Shown here: piece after piece, positions 41,508 to 50,505 of the stretch
Layout: every line of letters starts with the position of its first letter
Numbering within the stretch: position 1 is the first letter of the stretch
Assembly (NCBI RefSeq): GCF_003670115.1
Contig: NZ_QQTY01000007.1
Span: forward strand, 62,001-126,000
From: Natronorubrum halophilum
Lineage (GTDB): Archaea > Halobacteriota > Halobacteria > Halobacteriales > Natrialbaceae
DNA length: 64,000 nt
Direction of reading: 5' to 3'
Translations under genes and position numbers: made by a program
Notes under the pieces: generated by a model
Database searches by the model: none
Seen by the model: the letters and a program-made list of their open reading frames with translations, nothing else
What the model was told of the DNA's origin: nothing

Positions 41508-42011
41508 ATGCCACTGGACAATTCACAGAGCCGACGGCGAATCCTCAAGTTAACCGGTGCCGCAGCCCTCCCGGCAGTTCTAGCCGGTTGTGGCGACGGC
41601 GGATCGGGAGGAAACGGTGGAGACGAGAGCGGAAATGAAAGCGGGAATGAAAGTGGGAACGAAAGCAGCGGAGGCGGCGAAGCGCTCGAGCCTGGCGAGA
41701 TCGAACTCGGCGGGGAAGTACAAGCCTGGCAGGGTGTCGCGCCGGATCAGATCGCCGACCAGGAAAACCCGACGCTCACCCTTCAGGAAGGAGAGTCGTA
41801 CGAGATTACGTGGGAGAACCTCGACGGGGAAGGTCACAACATCCAAATTCTAGACGACAACGACGAAGTCGTCGACGACTACGAGACCGAGATCATGGAC
41901 CAGGAAGGGGAGACGCAGACGCTCGAGATCGACGAAGTGACGAGCGAGATGTCGACGTATATCTGTGAACCCCATCAAGGAACGATGAGCGGCAGCATCG
42001 AAGTGCAGTAA
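41508..42011 (+). CDS. Halocyanin-like blue copper lipoprotein
   Basis: The 167-residue protein has a TAT/lipoprotein signal (QSRRRILKLTGAAALPAVLAG) with the lipidated Cys at residue 28 (AGC). A Gly/Asn/Glu/Ser linker with a tandem repeat covers 30-57. A cupredoxin domain follows, with copper ligands readable as H110 (GEGHNIQ), C153 and H156 (YICEPHQG) and M160. Such proteins carry electrons at the outer membrane face in haloarchaea. The domain is short and plastocyanin-like. The gene is monocistronic. Confidence 0.88.
   Translation: MPLDNSQSRRRILKLTGAAALPAVLAGCGDGGSGGNGGDESGNESGNESGNESSGGGEALEPGEIELGGEVQAWQGVAPDQIADQENPTLTLQEGESYEITWENLDGEGHNIQILDDNDEVVDDYETEIMDQEGETQTLEIDEVTSEMSTYICEPHQGTMSGSIEVQ
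41624..41659 (+). repeat. Three 12-bp tandem repeats in the halocyanin linker
   Basis: Near-identical units GAGAGCGGAAAT, GAAAGCGGGAAT and GAAAGTGGGAAC at 41624-41659 encode repeated ESGN. The unit length keeps the frame, so copy number could vary between strains and change linker length between the lipid anchor and the copper domain. Confidence 0.85.
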
Positions 42012-42056
42012 TCGGTACACGGAGTCTTCTTTAGGGTCGGCCACGCAGCCACGGGT

Positions 42057-42722
42057 ATGCACATCGTCGTCAACGCCGCCATGAGCGCGGACGGCAAACT
42101 CTCCTCGCGCCGTCGCGAGCAGATCGCGATCAGCGGCGAGGCGGATTTCGCTCGCGTCGACCGGCTCCGAGCCGACAGCGACGCCGTCGTCGTCGGCGTC
42201 GGTACCGTTCTCGCGGACGATCCTCGCCTCACCGTCAAGGACGAAACGTTGTGCGAACGGCGCCTCGAGCGGGGTGAGTCGAAACAACCCGCCCGCGTCG
42301 TCGTCGATTCGAACGCACGAACGCCGGAAGACGCCGCGATTCTCGACGACGCGGCGACGACGTACGTCTGTCTGAGCGACGGTGCCCCGGTCGATCGACG
42401 AATGGATCTCGCCGCCCACGCGGAACTCCTCACAGCGGGCGACGAGCGGGTCGATCTGTTACGGGCGTTCGCCGCATTACAACAGCAGGGGCTCGAACGG
42501 ATCATGGTCGAGGGCGGCGGGGAGCTCATCTTCTCGCTGTTCGAGGCCGGGTTGGTCGACGAACTCAGCGTGTACGTCGGTGCGAAAATAATCGGCGGCC
42601 GCGACGCGCCCACGCTAGCCGACGGCGACGGGTTCGTCGCGGATTTTCCGCTGTTGAGCCTCGAGAGCGTCGAGCGACTCGACGACGGCGTCCTGTTGGT
42701 CTGGAGCGTCGACGACCGCTAG
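42057..42722 (+). CDS. 2,5-diamino-6-ribosylamino-pyrimidinone 5'-phosphate reductase (riboflavin pathway)
   Basis: The 221-residue protein matches the RibD C-terminal reductase domain in its stand-alone archaeal form: MHIVVNAAMSADGKLSSRRR at the start, DAVVVGVGTVLADDPRLTVK (42-61), a strand ARVVVDSNARTPEDA, ERIMVEGGGELIFSLFEAGL and VDELSVYVGAKIIGG. It reduces the ribosyl group of the early riboflavin intermediate with NAD(P)H. The archaeal enzyme acts before deamination, unlike bacterial RibD. No other rib genes are adjacent. Confidence 0.9.
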   Translation: MHIVVNAAMSADGKLSSRRREQIAISGEADFARVDRLRADSDAVVVGVGTVLADDPRLTVKDETLCERRLERGESKQPARVVVDSNARTPEDAAILDDAATTYVCLSDGAPVDRRMDLAAHAELLTAGDERVDLLRAFAALQQQGLERIMVEGGGELIFSLFEAGLVDELSVYVGAKIIGGRDAPTLADGDGFVADFPLLSLESVERLDDGVLLVWSVDDR

Positions 42723-42927
42723 AATCGGTTTCGGTGTGAGTACTGTATCTGCGAGCGGGTTCAGTTCGAACGATGACCCGGGCAGCGGCGTGTACGAACA
42801 CGCGTACGAGACGAAAAGGTGACACTGATACGGCTTTTCAAATATGGAAGGATGATTATTAGATTTTGTAGATCTTCGTAAGCTATTTTTATCGATTGCG
42901 TTGGGAATTTGTACGAAGGTTCCGACG

Positions 42928-44832
42928 ATGACACGACAATCCGATCCGAAGGCAACCGAAAAACGATCCGTTCGCCGCAGTGAGACGTCACGACTCGAGC
43001 GCCGAGCGTTCCTGGGCGCGCTCGGGGCGACCGCCGGAGCGTTCGGCATCGGCGCGACTGCCGGCACGGGAGCAGGCGCACCGGACGACATTCAGAAGGC
43101 CACCGGCATCCCCGGATTCAGCTGTGACAAGCGCCAGTTTACGTGTGGCCAACAGGTAACCGCGGCTGACGGAATGGTCTCGAGCGTCGACCCGATCGCC
43201 TCCGGCGTCGCCGCGACCGTCCTGCGCGAGGGCGGGAACGCCGTCGACGCCGCCATCGCGCTCCAGTACGTGCTGACGGTGACCCAGCCACACGGGTCGG
43301 GCATCGGCGGCGGCGGCTTCATGGTCATTTACGACGCGGACGCGGACGAGGTCTCCGTCGTCAACAGCCGGGAGCGCGCCCCCCACGGTGCGACCGAGGA
43401 CATGTTCCTCGACGAAGATGGCGATCCGATTCCCTTCAGCGAGCGAATTCAAATGGGCGAGGCCGTCGGCGTTCCCGGTACCGTGATGGGATTAGAGACG
43501 GCCCGAGACCTGCACGGATCGCGGCCGCGCCAGCGGTTGATACGACCCGCGATCGACCTCGCTCGAGACGGGTTTCCCGTGGACAGGGTCTTCGCGGAAC
43601 AGATCGCGGAGAACTGGGAGAAGTTCAACGAGGCGGCGAAAGAGGCGTACTCGGACGAGGACGGAAATCCGCTCACCGAAGGCGATACACACGTCAATAC
43701 CGATCTGGCCGACACGCTCGAGTGGATCAAGTGGTGGGGCGCCGACGCCTTCTACGAGGGTCCCATCGCAGACGACCTCGTGGCGACGGTCCAAGCCGCT
43801 GGCGGCAGCATGACCGCCGACGACCTCTCCGACTACGACGTTACGCTGGACGAACCGGTCCGCGCCGAGTGGAACGACCTCGAGATCGTCGGCCAACCGC
43901 TGCCGAGTTCGGGGCCGAGTACCGTGATCTACATCCTCAAGCTGCTCGAGTCCCTCGATATCGGACAGTACGACCTCCGATCGCCGGAGAAGTACCATCT
44001 AATCGCCGAGGCGACGAGTCTGGCCTGGGCCGACCGGAACGAGTACATGGGCGATCCCGAGTTCGCGGACGTTCCGATCGACGGTCTCCTCGACGACGAG
44101 TATCTCGCGGCACGCGCCGAACGGATACAGGTCGGAGAGACGCTCGCGGACTACGAGGGCGGCGAGTGCGTCGAAGCCGGCGTGCCTCCGGGTGTCGACG
44201 CGCCGCAGGCGACCACCTCACCCGACACGAAGTACGGGTCGACGTCGCACTTCTCCGTCGTCGACGGTGACGGCAACGCCGTCTCATACACCTCGACGAT
44301 CGAGCAGTTCATGGGTTCGGGGATGATGGTGCCCGGCCGGGGATTCATGCTCAACAACGAACTGACGGACTTTAACGCCGTTCCCGACGGACCGAACAAA
44401 GTCGAACCGTGGAAACGGCCGCTGAGTAGCATGAGTCCGACCATCGTCATGCGCGACGGCGTCCCCGAGTTCACCGTCGGATCGCCCGGCGGCTGGACGA
44501 TCATCACTTCGGTCGCCCAGACGATCCTCCACCGCTACGTCTACGGGCTCGACCCCCTTGAGGCGCTCACTGAACCGATCGTCTTCACCACCGAATGCCC
44601 GCCGATCACGTGGGAAGACGGCGTGCCGGCGAGCGCCCGCGAGGCGACCGAGGCGTTCGGACAGGTCTGGAGGGACGAATCCGACGGCGACATCGGAAAC
44701 GTGCAGGTGATCGACATCGACGACGAACTGACCGGCGCAGCCGATCCGACGCGCGACGGGCAAGCCGTCGGATTCGACCGTAGCGGCTGGCACTGGCCCA
44801 CTGGAAAGCGTGGCCACGGCAAAACGGACTGA
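42928..44832 (+). CDS. ggt: Gamma-glutamyltransferase, TAT-exported
   Basis: The ATG at 42928 (MTRQSDPKATEKRSVRRSET) gives 634 residues with an export signal around SRLERRAFLGALGATAGAFG (20-39). GGNAVDAAIALQYVLTVTQPHGSGIGGGGF is the GGT start, and the autoprocessing nucleophile is T439 in YGSTSHFSVVDGDGNAVSYT; later FMGSGMMVPGRGFMLNNELTDF and GSPGGWTIITSVAQ match the small subunit. After self-cleavage it transfers or hydrolyses gamma-glutamyl groups outside the cell. Haloarchaea use gamma-glutamylcysteine rather than glutathione, so that thiol or polyglutamate is a plausible substrate. Confidence 0.93.
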   Translation: MTRQSDPKATEKRSVRRSETSRLERRAFLGALGATAGAFGIGATAGTGAGAPDDIQKATGIPGFSCDKRQFTCGQQVTAADGMVSSVDPIASGVAATVLREGGNAVDAAIALQYVLTVTQPHGSGIGGGGFMVIYDADADEVSVVNSRERAPHGATEDMFLDEDGDPIPFSERIQMGEAVGVPGTVMGLETARDLHGSRPRQRLIRPAIDLARDGFPVDRVFAEQIAENWEKFNEAAKEAYSDEDGNPLTEGDTHVNTDLADTLEWIKWWGADAFYEGPIADDLVATVQAAGGSMTADDLSDYDVTLDEPVRAEWNDLEIVGQPLPSSGPSTVIYILKLLESLDIGQYDLRSPEKYHLIAEATSLAWADRNEYMGDPEFADVPIDGLLDDEYLAARAERIQVGETLADYEGGECVEAGVPPGVDAPQATTSPDTKYGSTSHFSVVDGDGNAVSYTSTIEQFMGSGMMVPGRGFMLNNELTDFNAVPDGPNKVEPWKRPLSSMSPTIVMRDGVPEFTVGSPGGWTIITSVAQTILHRYVYGLDPLEALTEPIVFTTECPPITWEDGVPASAREATEAFGQVWRDESDGDIGNVQVIDIDDELTGAADPTRDGQAVGFDRSGWHWPTGKRGHGKTD

Positions 44833-44885
44833 CCGCTCCCCGTGGGTGTAGCTGAACGCCGATCGGTCGCGCTCGCGCCGATTAC

Positions 44886-45659
44886 TCACTCGAACTCCGG
44901 TTCGCGGCCCTCGACGAACGCCGACATTCCCTCCCGCTGATCCGGCGTGCCGAACAGGCTCGCGAACGCGCGCTGTTCGTATGCGAGACCGCTCGTCTGC
45001 GAGCCCTCGGAGCGCTGGTTAAGCGCCTGCTTGGCGGCCCGCATCGCGACGGCCGGTTTCTCCGCGATCCGTGACGCCAGTTCGGAAACGGCGTCCTCGA
45101 GGTCTTCGTCCGAAACGACCTCCCCGAACAGCCCCGCCTGAGCGGCCGACTCGGCATCGAGGCGTTCGCCGAGGAAGATCATCCGTCGGGCGGTTTCGTC
45201 GCCGACGAGTTCCGGCAGGCGCTGGGTGGCCCCCCAGCCGGGGATGATTCCCAGATCGATCTCCGTGTTGCCGATGACGGCCGACTCGGCGGCGACGCGC
45301 AGGTCGCAGGCGATCGCCATCTCGCAGCCCCCGCCGAACGCGTAGCCGTTGACCGCGGCAATCGTCGGCGCGGGGAACGCCTCGAGCGCGTCGGCGACGT
45401 CGTGCCCGAGTTCGCCCCACTCCTGGCCCTCCGTCGTCGAGAGGTCCTGCATGTACGCGATGTCCGCGCCAGCGATGAACGCGTCGTCGCCGGCACCCGT
45501 CACGACGAGCGCGCGGGCGTCCTCGTCCGCGGCTTCGGTGATCGCCTCGCCCATCGCCTCAAGCGTCGCCACGTTCAAGGCGTTGAGCGCGTCCGGGCGA
45601 TCGACCGTCAGCGTTGCAACGTCTTCGTCCCAGTCGAGTCGTACGGTTTTCCACGACAT
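44886..45659 (-). CDS. Enoyl-CoA hydratase/isomerase (crotonase family)
   Basis: I chose the ATG at 45659 (MSWKTVRLDWDEDVATLTVD), giving 257 residues; the frame is open 13 codons more. FIAGADIAYMQDL is the first oxyanion block, and AAVNGYAFGGGCEMAIACDL is the second. EIDLGIIPGWGATQRLP carries the catalytic Glu region and LVGDETARRMIFLGERLDAE follows. This is close to the short-chain enoyl-CoA hydratases of haloarchaea. It acts on CoA thioesters in fatty- or amino-acid breakdown. It is divergent from msrA, 97 bases apart. Confidence 0.9.
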   Translation of the reverse strand: MSWKTVRLDWDEDVATLTVDRPDALNALNVATLEAMGEAITEAADEDARALVVTGAGDDAFIAGADIAYMQDLSTTEGQEWGELGHDVADALEAFPAPTIAAVNGYAFGGGCEMAIACDLRVAAESAVIGNTEIDLGIIPGWGATQRLPELVGDETARRMIFLGERLDAESAAQAGLFGEVVSDEDLEDAVSELASRIAEKPAVAMRAAKQALNQRSEGSQTSGLAYEQRAFASLFGTPDQREGMSAFVEGREPEFE

Positions 45660-45755
45660 GGGCCGGGGTTCATCGGCCGGCATGAAATCCTTTCGCACAT
45701 CCAGAGCGGACGAGCACCCGTCACACCTTTCCTCGAGCGAACCCTACACGCGACT

Positions 45756-46298
45756 ATGAAACGAGCGACGTTCGGCGGCGGCTGTTTCTGGTGCGTCGAG
45801 GCGGCGATGGAGCAACTCGAGGGCGTCGAATCGGTGACCTCCGGCTACGCCGGTGGCCACACCGAGAACCCGACGTATCGGGAGGTCTGTTCCGGTCGGA
45901 CCGGCCACGCGGAGGTCGTCCAGATCGAGTACGATCCGGACGAAATCGCCTACGAAGATCTGCTCGAGGTGTTCTTTACGATCCACGACCCGACGACCCT
46001 GAACCGCGAAGGACCGGACGTGGGTTCCCAGTACCGCTCGGCGATCTACGCCCACGACGACGACCAACTCGAGACCGCCGAGGCGTTCGCCGCGGCGCTC
46101 GAGGACGAAGGCCTCTACGAGGGGATCGTCACCGAGATCGAACCGCTCGAGACGTTCTACGAGGCCGAAGAGAAACACCAGAACTACTTCGAGAAGAATC
46201 CCAACGACGCCTACTGTTCGATGCACGCAGCGCCGAAAGTCGAGAAAGTCCGCGAGAAGTTCACGACGACCGCAGGAAGCGAGACGACATCGCCGTAA
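45756..46298 (+). CDS. msrA: Peptide methionine sulfoxide reductase A
   Basis: The ATG at 45756 gives 180 residues starting MKRATFGGGCFWCVEAAMEQ, with the GCFWC active site (C10 nucleophile). SGYAGGHTENPTYREVCSGR and TGHAEVVQIEYDP are the substrate-binding blocks, HDPTTLNREGPDVGSQYRSA is the conserved loop, and HQNYFEKNP follows. It reduces S-methionine sulfoxide in proteins using thioredoxin. A C-terminal Cys (YCSMHAAPKV) may act as resolving residue. A thioredoxin gene lies 5 kb further on but is not linked. Confidence 0.95.
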   Translation: MKRATFGGGCFWCVEAAMEQLEGVESVTSGYAGGHTENPTYREVCSGRTGHAEVVQIEYDPDEIAYEDLLEVFFTIHDPTTLNREGPDVGSQYRSAIYAHDDDQLETAEAFAAALEDEGLYEGIVTEIEPLETFYEAEEKHQNYFEKNPNDAYCSMHAAPKVEKVREKFTTTAGSETTSP

Positions 46299-47008
46299 GC
46301 GAGCAGGGTATCGCAACCGTTCGTCTCGGGCGACGGCGGCGAATCCGACCGGAGCGATACTTACGGGGAGTACGTTCGCCGAACCCGACCGTCCCCTCCC
46401 TGCCGGTCGATACGCAGACCGCTGAGAACGGCCGTTCCCGCGTTCTTGAACCCGTTTCCGGTCAAACTCGTACGTTTCGGCCAGATCCGTATCGGAGAAG
46501 GCCCGAATACTACGAGAGCAAGGTTTCTCGAGAGAGACCCGAACGGCAACGGAATCGCGAAACGGAAAACGATCACGAAAACAGCCCGGCAAGGCCAGGT
46601 ATTGGCCGTTTAACCCTATATTCAATATATTTTAGAGCGTTTGAACACTTATCTCCACCATGCATGGTTATTGACTGCTCGATAAGCTTTATTATTGGAC
46701 AGAGAGTACTCGTGCATGAGGTGGTAATGATATTCGAACCGACCCTGATGAACCCATCCGTAAGGTAACCATTGTGTCCTGTGACACCATATCCCTGTGT
46801 GGATCCGCAACGACGACACAATGAATACGTCAACCTCAGATTCTATATCCGATCTTCGGCTTTCGCTCTTCTTCGAATAAGTCGCCTCCGAAATTACTCG
46901 AGGACCCGTGCGTTCCGACCGCCGTTTGCGGCCCGGGTTCGACAGCGCAGCGTCCATCGCCGAATCGCACAGTGAAAGGTACGTCCGTTCGTGGTCCGTT
47001 ATCCGAGT
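46299..47008. other. 710-bp intergenic region, A/T-rich in its second half
   Basis: No gene is supported. Positions 46610-46880 are unusually A/T-rich for this window and contain several TATA-like blocks (TATATTTTAG near 46626, TTTATTATTGG near 46688). Small frames on both strands show no motif and atypical codon use. It may hold the promoter for the GlpA-like gene at 47009, or the residue of an inserted element; no terminal repeats or transposase fragment were recognised. Confidence 0.45.
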
Positions 47009-48262
47009 ATGGATCGTCGAACTGATGTCCTCGTTATCGGCGGCGGCGCGACCGGGACGGGAATCGCGAGGGACCTCGCACTACGGGGCGTGGACGTAAC
47101 GCTGGTCGAACGCGACGGACTCTCGTCCGGCGCATCCGGCCGCTCACACGGCCTGCTCCACAGCGGTGCCCGCTACGCCGAGAGCGATGCGGAGGGCGCG
47201 CTCGAGTGCCTCGAGGAGAATCGAATCCTCCGCGATATCGCCGGCGAGTGCGTCCGGGAGACCCGCGGCCTGTTCGTCCAGTTGAGCGCGGACGATCCGG
47301 CGTACTTCGCGGAGAAACGCGCGGCCTGCGAGGAGATAGGGATTCCGGTCGAGGTACTCGACGGCGACGCGGCTCGGGCTGCGGTTCCCGGTCTCGCGGA
47401 CGCCGTCGAGCGAGCCATGTGGGTTCCCGACGGCGTCGTGCTTCCGTCGCGGCTGGTCGCAGCGAACGCAGCGGACGCTCGCGACCACGGCGCTCGAATC
47501 CGTCCGCACGCGCCGGTCACGTCGATGACGCTCGAGAACGGCCGGATCACGGACGTCGCGCTCGGCGGCGACGCTGACGAAACGATCGCGCCCTCGTACG
47601 TCGTGAACGCGGCCGGCGCTCACGCCGGCCAGGTCGCCGCGATAGCGGGCGTCACCGTCGAAATGCGGCCGACTCGAGGCGTCATGATTTCGGTCGAGTA
47701 CGGCGATCTCGAGCCGGTACTCAACCGGTGTCGCGACCCCGCCGACGGCGACATTATCGTGCCACACGACGACGAGGTCGTCCTCGGTACCACGAGCGTT
47801 CCGGTCGACGATCCCGACGAGTACGAGCGAAGCGACTGGGAGATCGAGCGGACGGCGGCCGAGTGTGCGACGGTGTTGCCGTCGGTCGAAGACGCCGAGC
47901 AGGTCCGAACGTGGTGGGGCGTTCGACCGCTGTACGCGCCCGAGGAAGCGGATCGCGGCGGTCGCGGGATCTCTCGCGGGTTCCACCTGCTCGATCACGC
48001 GGACCCCTCGTCGGCGCACGACTCCGACGGCGTCGAGAACGTCGTCAGTATCGTCGGTGGCAAACTGACGACCTACCGAGCGATGGCCGAGGCGACGGCC
48101 GATCTCGTTTGCGACCGGCTCGGCGTAAACGCCGAGTCAGTCACCGCTGAGACCGAATTACCGAACGCAGCAGATCCGGCGAGACTCGACGCGTTGGTCC
48201 GCGAGTTCGACGGACAGGGTCCGACGGATGTGGATCTCGTCAGTCGTAACGGATCGACCTAA
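47009..48262 (+). CDS. FAD-dependent glycerol-3-phosphate dehydrogenase-like protein (short GlpA)
   Basis: The ATG at 47009 (MDRRTDVLVIGGGATGTGIA) gives 417 residues. GGGATGTG is the FAD dinucleotide loop, GASGRSHGLLHSGARYAESD is the GlpA/GlpD signature, and VVNAAGAHAGQVAAIAGV, TTSVPVDDPDEYE and IVGGKLTTYRAMAEATADLV follow. Full GlpA proteins of haloarchaea are some 150 residues longer, with a C-terminal 2Fe-2S-type domain. Here it stops soon after the oxidoreductase fold. glpB and glpC are not adjacent. It may act as a soluble flavoprotein on glycerol-3-phosphate or a related 2-hydroxy acid. Confidence 0.85.
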   Translation: MDRRTDVLVIGGGATGTGIARDLALRGVDVTLVERDGLSSGASGRSHGLLHSGARYAESDAEGALECLEENRILRDIAGECVRETRGLFVQLSADDPAYFAEKRAACEEIGIPVEVLDGDAARAAVPGLADAVERAMWVPDGVVLPSRLVAANAADARDHGARIRPHAPVTSMTLENGRITDVALGGDADETIAPSYVVNAAGAHAGQVAAIAGVTVEMRPTRGVMISVEYGDLEPVLNRCRDPADGDIIVPHDDEVVLGTTSVPVDDPDEYERSDWEIERTAAECATVLPSVEDAEQVRTWWGVRPLYAPEEADRGGRGISRGFHLLDHADPSSAHDSDGVENVVSIVGGKLTTYRAMAEATADLVCDRLGVNAESVTAETELPNAADPARLDALVREFDGQGPTDVDLVSRNGST

Positions 48263-48362
48263 GAGCGGTTGGGAGATCCCTCCCAGCCCTCACTACGCGA
48301 TCAGCGTGAACGTCCGATAGTCCGTACAGAGCGGTTATTCCGTATGCAGACGTAGGGGTTCC

Positions 48363-48509
48363 ATGGAAGAAACGCGAACCGAGCGAAAGATGTCGCCACA
48401 CCTGTACGAATGTATGGTCTGCGGTCACCGAGAAAAAGGGATCCACCCGATGGTCTGCCCGGACTGCGCGGGCGAGATGCAGAACCTCGACAACCCTCGA
48501 GAACAGTAA
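48363..48509 (+). CDS. 48-residue rubrerythrin-like zinc-binding protein (DUF7129-like)
   Basis: A short gene running from the ATG at 48363 to TAA at 48507. It reads MEETRTERKMSPHLYECMVC then GHREKGIHPMVCPDCAGEMQ. Two CxxC knuckles (C17/C20 and C32/C35) would form a rubredoxin-like zinc or iron site. Very similar mini-proteins are common in haloarchaea and are often named rubrerythrin-like. Codon composition is typical of the genome. Role unknown; small zinc proteins are frequently regulators in this group. Confidence 0.8.
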   Translation: MEETRTERKMSPHLYECMVCGHREKGIHPMVCPDCAGEMQNLDNPREQ

Positions 48510-48735
48510 TCGAGGGGGCGACGGTTCGCTCCGCGAGTTCGCGGCCAAATCGCGGTCGCTCCGAGAAGGTGTGCAGCGAGTTCGCGTACCCGGGACGACC
48601 GTCGATCTCGCCGCCGAGGACCGCGACCGATGCCGTTGGCGGGAAGCGCCCGACACGGACGCGGCTCTCGTCGGCCGAGGGTGAACATGAGTACCAATGC
48701 CAAGCGTTATTCCGTCAGCCCCCTTTGATTGGGCA

Positions 48736-49878
48736 ATGAACGTGTTGGCACTCGGACCGCTGCAAGTCGGCGACCCGCTACTGACCGCCGGGGTGGTCGT
48801 CCTCGTCCTCGTCGCCATCACCGTCTGGCAGATGGTCGAGATCGTCGACGCCTACAACAGGGGTGCACTGACCATCTTCGGCGAGTACCGCAAACTGCTC
48901 GAGCCGGGGCTCAACATCGTCCCGCCGTTCGTCTCGCGGGTCTACACCTTCGACATGCGGACGCAGACCCTGGACGTTCCCCGACAGGAAGCGATCACGC
49001 GGGACAACTCGCCGGTGACGGCCGACGCCGTCGTCTACATCAGGGTGATGGACGCCAAGCGAGCGTTCCTCGAGGTCGAAAACTACCAGCGGGCGGTCTC
49101 GAACCTCGCCCAGACGACGCTGCGTGCCGTCATCGGTGACATGGAACTCGACGACACGCTGAGCCGGCGCGAGATGATCAACGAGCGCATTCGAACCGAA
49201 CTCGACGAACCCACCGACGAGTGGGGGATCCGCGTCGAGAGCGTCGAGGTTCGCGAGGTGACGCCGTCGAAGGGCGTCACGGGAGCGATGGAACAACAGA
49301 CCTCCGCCGAACGAAAACGCCGCGCCATGATCCTCGAGGCGCAGGGGGAACGCCGGAGCGCCGTCGAGCGGGCGGAAGGCAACAAGCAAAGCGAGATCAT
49401 CCGCGCACAGGGTGAAAAGCAGAGCCAGATCCTGGAGGCGCAAGGTGACTCGATCTCGACGGTCCTGCGCGCAAAATCCGCCGAGTCGATGGGCGAACGG
49501 GCGGTCATCGACAAGGGGATGGAGACCCTCGCCGAGATCGGCCGGAGCGACTCGACGACGTTCGTCCTCCCACAAGAGCTCACCTCGATGGTCGGTCGCT
49601 ACGGCAAGCACCTCTCGGGCAGCGATGTCAGCGTCGACGGCCAGCAACTCGACAGTCTCGAGTTCGACGAGGAGACGCGCGAACTGATCGGTCTCGACGA
49701 CATCGCCGAGATCATCGGCGAGATCGAGCAGACGGAGATGGACGTCGAGGCGATGGAACAGGAAGCCCAGGCGATCAAAGAGGGCCAGGACATCGGCATG
49801 CAGACGGAGTCGTCGACGACGACGACAAACGTCACGCCGAACTCCGACTCCGGCGACCAGTCTGGCTCGGAGCAGTAA
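48736..49878 (+). CDS. SPFH/Band 7 (stomatin-like) membrane protein
   Basis: From the ATG at 48736 this is a 380-residue protein with one N-terminal membrane helix (LLTAGVVVLVLVAITVWQMV). The Band 7 domain follows (about 35-210): GEYRKLLEPGLNIVPPFVSR, QTLDVPRQEAITRDNSPVTA, ENYQRAVSNLAQTTLRAVIG. A long coiled-coil follows with repeated AQGE/GEKQSQILEAQGD units, and a low-complexity Ser/Thr tail ends the protein. SPFH proteins form ring-like oligomers in membrane microdomains, often with an NfeD protease partner. No NfeD gene is adjacent here. Confidence 0.92.
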   Translation: MNVLALGPLQVGDPLLTAGVVVLVLVAITVWQMVEIVDAYNRGALTIFGEYRKLLEPGLNIVPPFVSRVYTFDMRTQTLDVPRQEAITRDNSPVTADAVVYIRVMDAKRAFLEVENYQRAVSNLAQTTLRAVIGDMELDDTLSRREMINERIRTELDEPTDEWGIRVESVEVREVTPSKGVTGAMEQQTSAERKRRAMILEAQGERRSAVERAEGNKQSEIIRAQGEKQSQILEAQGDSISTVLRAKSAESMGERAVIDKGMETLAEIGRSDSTTFVLPQELTSMVGRYGKHLSGSDVSVDGQQLDSLEFDEETRELIGLDDIAEIIGEIEQTEMDVEAMEQEAQAIKEGQDIGMQTESSTTTTNVTPNSDSGDQSGSEQ

Positions 49879-50002
49879 GCCACCTAACCGCGGATTTTCG
49901 ACCGTTCGAAACGGTAACTGCCTCTCGTTGTTGGCGAGTGTGTGAATCGATCGGCTCGAGACCAGTTTCAACTCGGACCGCGCGAGCGGTCACGAGAGCG
50001 GC

Positions 50003-50368
50003 TCAGAACTCCCGTGTCGCGTTCGACCAGATACCGAGAGATTGGTTCGTCGAGCGGTCGATATCGACGCGGAACTCGCGGTCGTCGTCGAGGCTGATCG
50101 CGATCCGGTCGAAATCCGCAACGTAACGCGATTTGTGGTGACTGCCCTGGCGAACGCCGACGGTTTCGTTAGCGAGTTCGGCCTCGGTTAGCAGGTCGAG
50201 TTTTCGGTAGGTCGTCGAGAGCGGGAGGTCCGCCTCATCTGCGATCTCTGGAACGGTCTTTGGCTCCTCGAGAATCGAGATGATCCCCCGGCAGTCAGCA
50301 TCGTCCAGCACGGTAATAACGCGCTCGAGGTCGGCCCTGTCGCCGGACGATGAGAACTCGAGTGGCAT
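50003..50368 (-). CDS. Winged-helix transcriptional regulator
   Basis: The 121-residue protein has an N-terminal helix DLERVITVLDDADCRGIISI and HTH VPEIADEADLPLSTTYRKLD (39-58), then a wing (LLTEAELANETVGVRQGSHH). The C-terminal part FDRIAISLDDDREFRVDIDR is shared with other haloarchaeal HTH_20/ArsR-like proteins, including the regulator at 9540-9887, which has a similar layout. No metal motif is seen. It is divergent from cobA, 137 bases apart, and could regulate it, but nothing shows that directly. Confidence 0.85.
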   Translation of the reverse strand: MPLEFSSSGDRADLERVITVLDDADCRGIISILEEPKTVPEIADEADLPLSTTYRKLDLLTEAELANETVGVRQGSHHKSRYVADFDRIAISLDDDREFRVDIDRSTNQSLGIWSNATREF

Positions 50369-50505
50369 ATGGATGGGACCACGTTAGGAGCGAAGCGTAA
50401 AGACATGTTTGGTCGGCGCTACCGTCTCGAAGAGACGGCTCCGTCGCCGGACGATGAGAGCGGAGTGTGCCTAACTACATGTAGGGCCGGGCCGAGGCTT
50501 CCCGT

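Noticed and set aside
46573-46957. Minus-strand frames with several Cys (SLCRRCGSTQGYG) in the A/T-rich gap
   Set aside because: Cys spacing does not repeat as a zinc site and codon use is unlike the genome; considered chance.
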